DNA of 64,000 nucleotides from Amycolatopsis sp. WAC 01376 (GCF_003947415.1 NZ_QHKL01000003.1:930001-994000); one strand, 5' to 3'. Positions 24,804 through 33,545 are shown, numbered from the stretch's first letter. Translations and numbers: made by a program. The notes: generated by a model from the letters alone, not told the origin.

Positions 24804-25751
24804 ATGACCGCTCAGCTCTCGGACACTCCAGCGCCGCCCGCCGCTTTGCCGGGCTGCGCCACCGTCGCGCGCATGCTGGGCGCGAACCCCGCCGGCACCG
24901 CGGCGGACATGCGCTGCTGGCTGCTCATCGAGCAGCCGGGCCCCTGGCCGGCGGACGCGCTGGAAAACGTCCTCGACGAGGCATTCCCCGCCGAGCGCCG
25001 CGAGCTGCTCGAGAACTTGAGACGGTCCCACGGGCTCCGTCCGCTGCTGATCCGGCGCCCCGGCAAACATCGTCGCGACCCGGACAGCCCTCGTGCCGTC
25101 TACGTCGGCGGAGGCGAACCGGGAAACCGCTGGCTGGAGCGGCTGGAGATCCGCGACCTGCGTGAACTGGCCGAGCTGGACCTCGAAGCGGTCGCGGCCC
25201 GCGTCGGCGGGCTCGGCACCCGAGTGGACGGGCCGCTGTTCCTGGTCTGCACGCACGGCACCAAGGACATGTGCTGCGCGGTGCTCGGCCGCCCGCTGGC
25301 CTCGACGCTCAACACCAATCACCCAGGCAGGGCCTGGGAGGTCAGCCACGTCGGCGGTGACCGCTGGGCGGGCAATCTCCTGGTGGTCCCCGACGGTTTC
25401 CTGCACGGCCAGCTCAACCCGGCCGAAGCGGCGCTGGTCGCCAAGGCAGCCCTTCGCGGTCAGGTCGAGCCGGAGCAGCTTCGTGGCCGCACGTCCGCCC
25501 GGACGGCGTGGGCGCAGTTCGCGGAGATCGCGCTCCGGCGGCAGCTGGACCTGCCAGGCCTGGACGACGTGCTCGCCGTCCAGGAGGAGCCGCTGCTCGA
25601 ATCCGACGCGCGGGTGGTCACCGTGCGCGGCGGCCAGGACTTCTACTCGGTGACGGTGCGCCGCCGGTCGGCGACGCCGCGCGGGGAGAGCCGGTGCGCG
25701 GGGCTGATCCAGCCCGCCGGGTACGTGACCGAGGAGATCACGAAGCTCTGA
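24804..25751 (+). CDS. Sucrase/ferredoxin-like protein (thioredoxin-like [2Fe-2S])
   Basis: A 315-residue member of the sucrase/ferredoxin-like (Apd1-related) family. The [2Fe-2S] thioredoxin-like domain shows LFLVCTHGTKDMCCAVLGRP (ligand cysteines) and, 40 residues on, VSHVGGDRWAGNLLVVPDG with the family histidine. Actinobacterial relatives are linked to iron handling, such as reductive release from siderophores. A possible iron box lies upstream. No strong Shine-Dalgarno is seen, but the N-terminus MTAQLSDTPAPPAALPGCA is reasonable. Confidence 0.82.
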   Translation: MTAQLSDTPAPPAALPGCATVARMLGANPAGTAADMRCWLLIEQPGPWPADALENVLDEAFPAERRELLENLRRSHGLRPLLIRRPGKHRRDPDSPRAVYVGGGEPGNRWLERLEIRDLRELAELDLEAVAARVGGLGTRVDGPLFLVCTHGTKDMCCAVLGRPLASTLNTNHPGRAWEVSHVGGDRWAGNLLVVPDGFLHGQLNPAEAALVAKAALRGQVEPEQLRGRTSARTAWAQFAEIALRRQLDLPGLDDVLAVQEEPLLESDARVVTVRGGQDFYSVTVRRRSATPRGESRCAGLIQPAGYVTEEITKL

Positions 25752-25759
25752 CTCGCGTC

Positions 25760-25811
25760 TAGTCCTCTGGATGCGGTAGTTGCGCGCGCAACTACCGCAT
25801 CCAGAGGACTA
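25760..25811. repeat. Perfect 52-base palindrome
   Basis: Two 26-base arms with no loop (25760-25785 and 25786-25811), starting TAGTCCTCTGGATGCGG and meeting at TTGCGCGCGCAA. It lies 9 bases after the sucrase/ferredoxin-like stop and before the LexA boxes. It is the only long palindrome of the window between tandem genes. Part of its right arm recurs near 13886. Confidence 0.9.
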
Positions 25812-25834
25812 AACGCTGCGAAGATCACCCGCGT

Positions 25835-25850
25835 TCGAACATCTGTTTGA
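25835..25850 (+). promoter_or_regulatory. LexA (SOS) box 1
   Basis: TCGAACATCTGTTTGA matches the mycobacterial-type SOS box TCGAAC-N4-GTTCGA at 11 of 12 fixed positions. Confidence 0.75.
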
Positions 25851-25858
25851 CACCTGTC

Positions 25859-25874
25859 TAGAACATGTGTTCGA
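25859..25874 (+). promoter_or_regulatory. LexA (SOS) box 2
   Basis: TAGAACATGTGTTCGA matches TCGAAC-N4-GTTCGA at 11 of 12 fixed positions. It begins 24 bases after the start of box 1 and 24 bases before the chosen GTG start. An ATG inside it (25865) is therefore unlikely to be the true start. Confidence 0.75.
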
Positions 25875-25882
25875 CTGGCCGG

Positions 25883-27790
25883 GTGCGATGGGATCGACAG
25901 CGGGCGGACGGCGGCGAGCCGGTGCTGCCCGGATTGGACGGGTTGCTGCGCTCGGTGCGCACGCCCGAGTTCGACGGCGTCACCTTTCACGAGGTGCACG
26001 CCAAATCCGTGCTGAACAAGGTTCCCGAGGGGTCGGGTGTCCCGTTCGGATGGACGGTGAACCCGTACCGCGGTTGTGCTCACGCGTGCACGTACTGCCT
26101 CGAGGGCGGGACGCCGGTCCTGATGGCCGACGGCCGGACGAAGGCGCTGGCGGACCTGGCGCCCGGTGACGCGATCTACGGGACGCGCGGGCGCGGCGCT
26201 GGGCGGCGGCTGGTGCCCACGGAGGTGCTCGCGCACTGGTCGACGCTGAAACCGGCGTACCGCCTGACCCTCGAAGACGGAACGTCCATCGTGGCCAGTG
26301 GCGACCACCGGTTCCTGACCGGCCGCGGCTGGAAACACGTCACCGGCACCCGGTTCGGCGCGGCACAGCGGCCGCATCTGGTCGGTGGCACCGAGCTCGT
26401 CGGCGTCGGGAAACTCGCCCGCACCCCGGACGACACCCTCGGCTATCGCGCCGGGTACCTGTGCGGGATGTTGCGCTCCGGCGGGTTCTCGGCCGAGAAG
26501 GACGCCGCGGACCGCGCGCTGAGGTATCTGCCCGATTTCGGCGCGTCGGTCGGTTTCGTGCAGGTGCCGCCTTCGCCGGATTCCCATTGGCGGCGCGGCT
26601 TCCTGGCCGGGTTGTTCGATCTCTCCGGGAGTTACCGGCACGGCGCGCTGCGCGTCACCCACGACGAGCAGGACATCGTCTCGACCTTCTGCGCCGCTCT
26701 CGACAACTTCGGCTTCCGTTACGTCAAAACCGAAAACGCCAAGTTCAGTCCGCTGTGGACGGTGCAGCTCCTCGGCGGGCCGTCGGAGGAGGTGCGGTTC
26801 CTCCACCTCTCCGATCCGGCCGTCGGCTGGAAGCGGTCGCTGGACGGCCTCGTCATCGGCCGGACCAGGCGGAAGGTGACGTCCATCGAACCGCTGGGCA
26901 TCGAGCTGCCGCTGTTCGACATCACCACCGGCACCGGCGACTTCATCGCCGACGGCATGGTCACGCACAACTGCTTCGCCCGGAACACCCACACGTACCT
27001 GGACTTCGACGCCGGACGCGATTTCGACACGCAGGTGATCGTGAAGGTCAACGCGCCCGAGGTACTGGCCGCGCAACTGCGGCGGCCGAGCTGGACCCGC
27101 GAGCATGTCGCGATGGGCACGAACACCGATCCCTATCAGCGCGCCGAAGGCCGGTACAAGCTGATGCCGCGCATCATCACCGCACTGGCCGATTCGGGTA
27201 CGCCACTGTCCATCCTGACCAAGGGCACGGTGCTGGCCAGGGATCTGCCGTTGCTGGAGTCGGTGTCGAAGGACGTGCCCGCCGGGCTGGCGATCTCACT
27301 GGCGCTGCTCGACGAGGACCTGCAACACCGGCTGGAACCGGGGACGCCGAGCCCGCGGGCGAGGCTCGACCTGATCCGCAAGGCGCGGGACGCCGGGCTC
27401 CCGTGTTCGGTGCTGGTCGCCCCCGTGCTGCCGTACCTGACCGATTCGGTGGAGGCGCTCGACGCCTTGTTCTCGCGGCTGGCCGAGGCCGGCGCCACGC
27501 GGGTCACCGTCCTCCCGCTGCACCTGCGGCCGGGCGCGCGGGAATGGTTCGCGCGCTGGCTCGGCAGGGAACATCCGGAGCTGGTGCCGAAATACCGCGA
27601 GCTGTACGCCCGCGGTGCCTACCTGCCGAAGTCCTATCGGGAGCGGCTGGGCACCCGCGTCGGCCCACTGCTGCGCCGTCACGGCTTCGGTTCCCGTGCG
27701 GACGACGGGGACCGCATGCAGGTGACGATGCCTGTGCAGCGTTCGGGAGAGGTGGTGATCCCGGCGGCGGAGCAGCTCAAATTGCTGTAG
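25883..27790 (+). CDS. Rv2578c-type radical SAM protein interrupted by an intein
   Basis: A 635-residue precursor. The host is a radical SAM protein related to Rv2578c (spore photoproduct lyase-like); without the intein it would be 343 residues. The N-extein ends in YRGCAHACTY (Cys65, Cys69). The intein spans residues 72-363 and starts CLEGGTPVLMADGR. The C-extein resumes with CFARNTHTYLDF. Splicing joins them into CxxxCxxC, so the third cluster Cys is the +1 residue and the protein cannot bind its Fe-S cluster unspliced. The GTG at 25883 (MRWDRQ) matches the mycobacterial N-terminus as I recall it and lies outside the LexA boxes. A DNA-damage role is inferred from those boxes. Confidence 0.92.
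   Translation: MRWDRQRADGGEPVLPGLDGLLRSVRTPEFDGVTFHEVHAKSVLNKVPEGSGVPFGWTVNPYRGCAHACTYCLEGGTPVLMADGRTKALADLAPGDAIYGTRGRGAGRRLVPTEVLAHWSTLKPAYRLTLEDGTSIVASGDHRFLTGRGWKHVTGTRFGAAQRPHLVGGTELVGVGKLARTPDDTLGYRAGYLCGMLRSGGFSAEKDAADRALRYLPDFGASVGFVQVPPSPDSHWRRGFLAGLFDLSGSYRHGALRVTHDEQDIVSTFCAALDNFGFRYVKTENAKFSPLWTVQLLGGPSEEVRFLHLSDPAVGWKRSLDGLVIGRTRRKVTSIEPLGIELPLFDITTGTGDFIADGMVTHNCFARNTHTYLDFDAGRDFDTQVIVKVNAPEVLAAQLRRPSWTREHVAMGTNTDPYQRAEGRYKLMPRIITALADSGTPLSILTKGTVLARDLPLLESVSKDVPAGLAISLALLDEDLQHRLEPGTPSPRARLDLIRKARDAGLPCSVLVAPVLPYLTDSVEALDALFSRLAEAGATRVTVLPLHLRPGAREWFARWLGREHPELVPKYRELYARGAYLPKSYRERLGTRVGPLLRRHGFGSRADDGDRMQVTMPVQRSGEVVIPAAEQLKLL
26096..26971 (+). other. Intein with a degenerate LAGLIDADG endonuclease
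   Basis: Encodes a 292-residue intein. Block A is CLEGGTPVLMADGR, block B is the TSIVASGDHRFLT region, and the C-terminal blocks are FDITTGTGDFIADGMVTHN ending in His-Asn before the +1 Cys. All residues needed for class-1 splicing appear present. The two LAGLIDADG helices in the middle read GYLCGMLRSGGF and LAGLFDLSGSY: the catalytic acidic residue is Ser in both. The endonuclease is therefore probably dead and the intein fixed rather than mobile. Confidence 0.88.
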
Positions 27791-27937
27791 GGCGGCATCG
27801 CACGCCACTTTCGCCCCTCGTGACCGAAAGTCCGCACATTTTCTTACCGCGCAACGGATTCGGCCGTTCGGCGCAGTGACTTGGCGGAAAACCTTTTCGT
27901 GATTAATCTCAATGGGACGAAGGCGAGGAGGTGCCTG

Positions 27938-28513
27938 TTGACCACCCGTACGGATCGCACCGCCGCTGTCCGCATCGCCTGGGCCGCGACCAAGCTGACC
28001 AGAGCGGGCAGACACCCCATCGCCATCGGCAGACTCGCCGCCACCGTCGGCATGGCCCCGGACGAAGCCCACCGCCTGATGGATCTGATGGGTTTCGTCA
28101 TCCGTGACGGCCTGGTCGTGATGGACCGCGGCTCGCGCCCGGCCGAGCGCGCGGGCTCCGACCGGTATCGGGTCGACCTGTTCCTGCTGGCCGTCGCCAC
28201 CGGTGAACCGGTGCACGCGGATTCGGTCTGCCCGGCGACCGGAGCACGGGTCCGCGTCCACTTCACCCGCGAGAGGGTCTTGAGCGTCGATCCGCCGCAT
28301 GCCGTCGTCGCCGCGTCGCGGCTGTCCGGGATCGACCTCGCGCTCGGCCAGGACTACGTCGAGGCGCTGGTCTGCACGCAGTTCTTCGCGTCAAAGGAGG
28401 CGGCCTCGGGCTGGCTGCTGGAGAACATCGACGGCCGGGTCCTGTCCGTCCGCGACTATCTGGCGCACACCCGGCGGATGGTCGCGGCGCTGGAGTCCTG
28501 GCCGAGCCTCTGA
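27938..28513 (+). CDS. Alkylmercury lyase (MerB)-like protein lacking one catalytic Cys
   Basis: A 191-residue protein with an N-terminal winged-helix-like part (ATKLTRAGRHPIAIGRLAAT) and a C-terminal part similar to MerB: HADSVCPATGARVRVHF, where Cys would match MerB Cys159, and FFASKEAASGWLLE near the end. The other catalytic Cys of MerB (Cys96) has no counterpart; the segment reads YRVDLFLLAVATG. Organomercury cleavage is thus doubtful, and many such relatives have unknown function. The TTG at 27938 is chosen because AGGAGG at 27926-27931 lies 6 bases before it. No mer genes are near. Confidence 0.65.
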   Translation: MTTRTDRTAAVRIAWAATKLTRAGRHPIAIGRLAATVGMAPDEAHRLMDLMGFVIRDGLVVMDRGSRPAERAGSDRYRVDLFLLAVATGEPVHADSVCPATGARVRVHFTRERVLSVDPPHAVVAASRLSGIDLALGQDYVEALVCTQFFASKEAASGWLLENIDGRVLSVRDYLAHTRRMVAALESWPSL

Positions 28514-28640
28514 GCCACCGGGCTTGTACCTGGTCGCGAGGCATCCGGGGTGATTCGTTAGCCTTTGACGTCGGCGCAGAGCAGTCGAACCGCAGCGCCG
28601 TCGAATCGCAGAATCGTGATGCCGAAGGAGAGCACCCGCA

Positions 28641-30413
28641 GTGCTTCGCACCCACAAAGCCGGCACCTTGCGTGCCGAGCACGCCGGTCAGACGGTCACC
28701 CTCACCGGATGGGTGGCTCGGCGGCGCGATCACGGCGGCGTCATCTTCATCGATCTGCGCGATGCCAGCGGCGTGAGCCAGATCGTCTTCCGCGAAGGCG
28801 AAATGGCCGAGCGCGCCCACCAGCTGCGCTCCGAATACTGCGTCCGCGTCGTCGGCGAGGTCTCGAAGCGCCCCGAGGGCAACGCCAACGCCGAGATCCC
28901 CACCGGTGAGATCGAGGTGCTGGTCACCGAGCTCGAGGTGCTGTCCGAGGCCGCCGTGCTGCCGTTCCCGATCGACGAGCGGGTCGACGTCGGCGAGGAG
29001 GTGCGCCTCAAGCACCGCTACCTCGACCTGCGCCGCAGCGGCCCCGCGGCCGCGATGCGCCTGCGCAGCGAGGTCAACCGCGCCGCCCGCGAGGTGCTGC
29101 ACGCGCAGGAGTTCGTCGAGGTCGAGACCCCGACCATGACCCGCTCCACCCCCGAGGGCGCCCGCGACTTCGTGGTCCCGGCCCGGCTCAAGCCCGGTTC
29201 CTGGTACGCGCTTCCGCAGTCGCCGCAGCTGTTCAAGCAGCTGTTGATGGTCGGCGGGCTCGAGCGGTACTACCAGATCGCGCGCTGCTACCGGGACGAG
29301 GACTTCCGCGCCGACCGGCAGCCGGAGTTCACCCAGCTCGACATCGAGATGAGCTTCGTCGAGCAGGACGACGTCATCGCCCTCGGCGAGGACATCGTGA
29401 CGGCGCTGTGGAAGCTGATCGGCGCCGAGATCCCCCGGCCGTTCCGGCGCATCTCCTACGCCGAGGCGATGGAAAAGTACGGTTCGGACAAGCCGGACCT
29501 GCGCTTCGACCTCGAGCTCACCGACATGACGGCGTTCTTCGCCGACACCCCGTTCCGCGTGTTCCAGGCGCCGTACGTCGGCGCCGTCGTGATGGCGGGC
29601 GGGGCCGACCAGCCGCGCCGCACCCTCGACGCCTGGCAGGACTTCGCCAAGCAGCGCGGTCACCGCGGGCTCGCGTACATCCTGGTGAACGAGGACGGCA
29701 CGCTCGGCGGCCCGGTCGCGAAGAACCTGTCGGAGAAGGAGCGCGAGACGGTCGCCGAAGCCGTCGGCGCCAAGCCCGGCGACTGCGTCTTCTTCGCCGC
29801 GGGCAAGGCCGCCGACGCGCGGGCGCTGCTGGGCGCCACCCGCCTGGAGATCGGCAGCCGTCTCGGCCTGATCGACGAGAACGCCTGGTCGTTCGTCTGG
29901 GTCGTCGACTTCCCGATGTTCATCTCGGCCGAGGAGTCCGACGACGTCGCCGTCGGCGGCGGCAAGTGGAAGGCACTGCACCACGCCTTCACTTCGCCGA
30001 CCCCGGAGTGGATCGGCAAACTCGCCGACGACCCCGGCAACGCGCTGGCCTACGCCTACGACATCGTCTGCAACGGCAACGAGATCGGCGGCGGCTCGAT
30101 CCGTATCCACCAGCAGGAACTGCAGAAGCAGGTCTTCGAACTGATGGGCCTCGGCGAGGAGGAGGCGCAGGAGAAGTTCGGCTTCCTGCTCGACGCCTTC
30201 GCCTTCGGCCCGCCGCCGCACGGCGGGATCGCGTTCGGCTGGGACCGGATCGTCATGCTGCTGGCCAAGGCCGAGTCGCTGCGTGACGTGATCGCGTTCC
30301 CGAAGACCGGTGGCGGGTTCGACCCGCTGACCGCCGCTCCCGCGCCGATCACGGCGGAGCAGCGCAAGGAAGCGGGCATCGACGCCAAGCCCGCGCCGCC
30401 CGTCAAGAACTGA
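28641..30413 (+). CDS. aspS: Aspartate--tRNA(Asp/Asn) ligase
   Basis: A 590-residue bacterial-type AspRS: an N-terminal OB anticodon-binding domain (TLTGWVARRRDHGGVIFIDL), class-II motif 2 with IARCYRDEDFRADRQPEFTQ, the GAD insertion, and motif 3 FGPPPHGGIAFGWDRIVML. In actinobacteria lacking AsnRS the enzyme is usually non-discriminating and works with GatCAB to make Asn-tRNA; whether this holds here depends on genes outside the window. The GTG at 28641 has AAGGAG 10 bases upstream. Its stop shares a base with the DUF389 start. Confidence 0.97.
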   Translation: MLRTHKAGTLRAEHAGQTVTLTGWVARRRDHGGVIFIDLRDASGVSQIVFREGEMAERAHQLRSEYCVRVVGEVSKRPEGNANAEIPTGEIEVLVTELEVLSEAAVLPFPIDERVDVGEEVRLKHRYLDLRRSGPAAAMRLRSEVNRAAREVLHAQEFVEVETPTMTRSTPEGARDFVVPARLKPGSWYALPQSPQLFKQLLMVGGLERYYQIARCYRDEDFRADRQPEFTQLDIEMSFVEQDDVIALGEDIVTALWKLIGAEIPRPFRRISYAEAMEKYGSDKPDLRFDLELTDMTAFFADTPFRVFQAPYVGAVVMAGGADQPRRTLDAWQDFAKQRGHRGLAYILVNEDGTLGGPVAKNLSEKERETVAEAVGAKPGDCVFFAAGKAADARALLGATRLEIGSRLGLIDENAWSFVWVVDFPMFISAEESDDVAVGGGKWKALHHAFTSPTPEWIGKLADDPGNALAYAYDIVCNGNEIGGGSIRIHQQELQKQVFELMGLGEEEAQEKFGFLLDAFAFGPPPHGGIAFGWDRIVMLLAKAESLRDVIAFPKTGGGFDPLTAAPAPITAEQRKEAGIDAKPAPPVKN

Positions 30414-31354
30414 TGCTCCACCTCAGGGCCGTGTGCCCGCCGGACCGGACCGAGGAAGCGATCCGGATCCTGCGGGCACACGCCGGGACCGCGCACCTCG
30501 TCGTGCATCACGGGGTGGCGGTCGCGCCCGAGGGCGACCTGATCGAAGCGGACATCGCCCGCGAGGCGACCGACCAGATCATCGAGTCGCTGTGCGGACT
30601 CGATCTCGACCACACCGGCGGCATCACGCTGGAAGCGCTGGACACCGCGGTGTCCGACGCCGCCGACAAGGCCGAGGAAGCCGCGCCGGGCGAAGGCGCG
30701 GACGCTGTCGTGTGGCAGGAACTCGTCGGCCGCTCCGGCGAAGAGTCCCGGCTCACCTGGACGTTTCAGGCGTTCCTGACCATCGCTTGCGTGCTGGCGT
30801 CGGTCGGGGTGCTCACCAACTCGTCGGTCACCATCGTCGGCGCCATGGTCGTGGGGCCGGAATTCGGCCCGCTCGCGGCCATCTCCGTCGGGTTGGTGCT
30901 CCGGCGGGGAGATCTCGTGAAGCAGGGCGCCATCGCGCTGCTAGGCGGCTTCCCGATCGCGATGGTGGTCACCCTCGGTGTGGTTCTGGTGGGCAACGCC
31001 ACCGGAGTGCTCGAAGTGAGCAAACTCGCCGACAACCACGAGGTGGATTTCGTTTACCAGGTGGGAATCGCGTCGCTCATCGTCGCGCTGCTCGCCGGTG
31101 CGGCCGGGATGCTTTCCATGACTTCGGCCAAATCCGCCGCGCTCGTGGGTGTGTTCATCTCGGTGACGACGGTTCCCGCGGCGGGTTACGCGGTGGTCGC
31201 GGCGGTTGCCGGTCAGTGGGAACGGTGCCTTTATTCGGCCGGTCAGCTGCTGGTCAATCTCATCGGAATCGTTGCAGCTGCGGCCATTGTGCTGACATTG
31301 CGCCGTCGTGGGCAACGATCGAGGGTGACGGAACGTCCGCTTTCACGCGGATGA
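30413..31354 (+). CDS. DUF389 family membrane protein
   Basis: A 313-residue protein with an N-terminal soluble domain (residues 1-110, MLHLRAVCPPDRTEEAIRIL) and five or six membrane helices of the DUF389 type, including FLTIACVLASVGVLTNSSVT and IVGAMVVGPEFGPLAAISVG. Its function is unknown. It overlaps the aspS stop (TGATG), so it is co-translated with aspS; mycobacteria have a similar membrane protein in this neighbourhood. Confidence 0.85.
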   Translation: MLHLRAVCPPDRTEEAIRILRAHAGTAHLVVHHGVAVAPEGDLIEADIAREATDQIIESLCGLDLDHTGGITLEALDTAVSDAADKAEEAAPGEGADAVVWQELVGRSGEESRLTWTFQAFLTIACVLASVGVLTNSSVTIVGAMVVGPEFGPLAAISVGLVLRRGDLVKQGAIALLGGFPIAMVVTLGVVLVGNATGVLEVSKLADNHEVDFVYQVGIASLIVALLAGAAGMLSMTSAKSAALVGVFISVTTVPAAGYAVVAAVAGQWERCLYSAGQLLVNLIGIVAAAAIVLTLRRRGQRSRVTERPLSRG

Positions 31355-31419
31355 GTCCCAGATCGCGCCAGTGCGCGCGATTGCCCGGATCTCAGTGGTC
31401 ATGGTTGCTCAGTCACGAG

Positions 31420-31425
31420 TAGGGT
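31420..31425 (+). promoter_or_regulatory. Leaderless-type -10 box of the phosphotransferase gene
   Basis: TAGGGT, 8 bases before the ATG at 31434. No Shine-Dalgarno is seen. Confidence 0.4.
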
Positions 31426-31433
31426 CGGTGGCA

Positions 31434-32621
31434 ATGACAGTCGATACCTCCTCTGCCGACGATTCGACCGTCGGAGCTGGAGCCGAAACCCTCGCCGTCG
31501 CAGCGGCGGTCGCTGCCGGCGAGTCGGTCCTTTCGCGCCGCTTCGGCAGCGCGATCACTCTCGTAGCCCCGGAAGACCTGGACGGCAGCGGTCCGGCGAC
31601 GGTCGTGCGGGCACGAGTGGCGACTTCACCGTTCGGGCTGCCGCGCACGCTGGTCATCAAGCACTACCCCGATCCACCCGAACCGGGACGGCCGGATCCG
31701 TTCGCGCAGGAGGCGGTCAGCTACCAGCTGTTCACCGCGCTCGCGCCGGAGGACCGGATCTGCCCGGAACTGCTGGCGCACGACGGCCGGTACCGCGTCC
31801 TGGTGATCGAGGACCTCGGCGGCGTCCCGACGCTGCACGACAAGCTCCACGCCCGTGACGCTCGCGGCGCCGAGCGCGCGCTGCTGTCCTGGGCGCGGTC
31901 GCTGGGCAGGCTGCACGCGAGCACGGCCAGCCGCGAACCCGATTTCAACGCGCTGCTGCGCCGTCTCGGCGGCCCCGTCAAGAACGAGGACGCGCCGCTG
32001 CCCGCGGTCTGCGCGCAACTGCCGGGGCTGCTCGAGGAACTGCTCGACGTCGAGACCCCGGAGCCGGTGCAACGGCGGGTCATGGAGGTCGCCGAGCGGG
32101 CGGGCTCACCGTCCTATCGCGCGTTCAGCCCGGTCGATCTCAGCCCGGACAACAACCTCGTGACCAGCGACGGGGTGCGATTCCTCGATTTCGAACGCGG
32201 CCGGGTGCGCAGCACCCTGATGGACGTGGCGTACCTGCGGCTCCCGTTCGCGTCGAGCGCGGACGCGCTGGCGCTGCCGCCGGGGATGAGCGAGGCGATG
32301 ATCGCGGCCTGGCGGTCCGAGGTCGTCTCGGTCTGGCCGGGGCTCGCGGACGAGGACGCGCTGGCCGACCACCTGATGGACGGTCAGCTGCTCCTGCTGT
32401 GGGTCATCACCTGGGAGATCCTTCCGGAGCTGGATTTGGAGCGGCACGCCACACCGATCAGCCGGGAGGCCGCACTGGTCACCTGGTGGCGGGAACTGGC
32501 CAAGCAATCGCTGCGTGCCCGCCTCACGGACATCTCCGAACACGCCACCAGGGTCGCCGCGGCGCTCGGGGCCAGGCTGGGGCCGCACGCGGACCTCGCC
32601 TTCTACCCGGCGTTCCGGTAG
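31434..32621 (+). CDS. Aminoglycoside-phosphotransferase-family kinase
   Basis: A 395-residue kinase-like fold of the APH/choline kinase family. The lysine strand is TLVIKHYPDPP, the hinge RVLVIEDLGGVPTLHD, the catalytic loop FSPVDLSPDNNLV (His of HxDxxxxN replaced by Pro-Val, Asp kept) and the magnesium segment VRFLDFERGRV. The true substrate is unknown; resistance should not be assumed because most genomic relatives are metabolic. The ATG at 31434 follows a TANNNT box. Confidence 0.8.
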   Translation: MTVDTSSADDSTVGAGAETLAVAAAVAAGESVLSRRFGSAITLVAPEDLDGSGPATVVRARVATSPFGLPRTLVIKHYPDPPEPGRPDPFAQEAVSYQLFTALAPEDRICPELLAHDGRYRVLVIEDLGGVPTLHDKLHARDARGAERALLSWARSLGRLHASTASREPDFNALLRRLGGPVKNEDAPLPAVCAQLPGLLEELLDVETPEPVQRRVMEVAERAGSPSYRAFSPVDLSPDNNLVTSDGVRFLDFERGRVRSTLMDVAYLRLPFASSADALALPPGMSEAMIAAWRSEVVSVWPGLADEDALADHLMDGQLLLLWVITWEILPELDLERHATPISREAALVTWWRELAKQSLRARLTDISEHATRVAAALGARLGPHADLAFYPAFR

Positions 32622-32696
32622 CCGCCGCACGGACTTTTCGCTCGACCGTCCTCATCGCGTTACCCAGGCATCACCGCTGGTGAGTCTGCGTGGCCG

Positions 32697-33545
32697 ATGG
32701 TGGCTACCGTGACCGTGATCAGTGTCGAAGTCACTCCGAGTCCCGAACCTCTCCTTCCTCCTGCCCCGGCCGTACCGCGGTCCGCTCGCAGACTGGTCGT
32801 GCTCGGCGATTCCACGGCCGTGGGCCTCGGCGACCCGCTGCCGAACCGAGGCGGGTGGCGCGGGGTCGGCCCGCTCGTCGCCGAGGCGCTGGGCGTCGAG
32901 CCGGACGGCTACCTGAACCCGTCGTTCACCGGAGCGCGTATGGGATGCGTGCTGACGGAGCAGCTCCCCGCGGCCGTGGCGCACCGGCCGGACGTCGCGC
33001 TGGTGGTGGCGGGGATGAACGACACCCTGCGTCCCGATTTCAGCGCCGAGAAGATCGCCGCAGACCTCACCGAGGTGATCCGCTCACTGGCCGCCGTCGG
33101 CACCACCGTGGTCCCCGTGCGCTACCACGACCACGGCAAGGTGTTCCGCCTCCCGGGGTCGCTGCGGCGCGCGCTGAGCGAGCGGGTGGCCGAACTGAAC
33201 GCCGCCATCGCCGGCGTCGTCGAGCGCGAGGGCGTGCCGTGCCTCGACCTCGAACTGCTGCCCGGCGCCTACGACCTCACCGCGTGGAGCGTCGACCGGC
33301 TGCACCCGTCGGAATTGGGGCATCGGATGCTGGCCACCGGCTTCACCGAACGGCTCGCCGAGGCCGGGTTCGCGGTGCCGCGGCCGGTCAGCCTGACCTG
33401 CTCGGGAGGCGTCGAACCGAGCACCGCCGGGCACGTCGGCTGGCTGGTGCTCAAGGGTGTCCCGTGGGTGTGGCGGCGGGGCCGCGAGTTCGTGCCGTAC
33501 GCGGCCGTGATCATGTGGCACTCGTTCCGGGAGCGGCTGCGCTGA
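32697..33545 (+). CDS. SGNH/GDSL-type hydrolase
   Basis: A 282-residue SGNH esterase or lipase. Block I is LVVLGDSTAVGLGD (catalytic Ser), block III VALVVAGMNDTLRP (Asn) and block V WSVDRLHPSELGH (Asp and His). No clear signal peptide is visible: the first 30 residues are proline-rich and not hydrophobic enough. It is probably cytosolic with an acyl-ester substrate that cannot be named. rarA follows 43 bases downstream. Confidence 0.87.
   Translation: MVATVTVISVEVTPSPEPLLPPAPAVPRSARRLVVLGDSTAVGLGDPLPNRGGWRGVGPLVAEALGVEPDGYLNPSFTGARMGCVLTEQLPAAVAHRPDVALVVAGMNDTLRPDFSAEKIAADLTEVIRSLAAVGTTVVPVRYHDHGKVFRLPGSLRRALSERVAELNAAIAGVVEREGVPCLDLELLPGAYDLTAWSVDRLHPSELGHRMLATGFTERLAEAGFAVPRPVSLTCSGGVEPSTAGHVGWLVLKGVPWVWRRGREFVPYAAVIMWHSFRERLR

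Noticed and set aside
25865..25882. ATG at 25865 as start of the radical SAM gene
   Set aside because: It lies inside the second LexA box, and the GTG at 25883 gives the N-terminus MRWDRQ, resembling the mycobacterial relative.
31434..32621. Aminoglycoside resistance gene
   Set aside because: The family fold alone does not show resistance. The catalytic His is replaced and the context is housekeeping.
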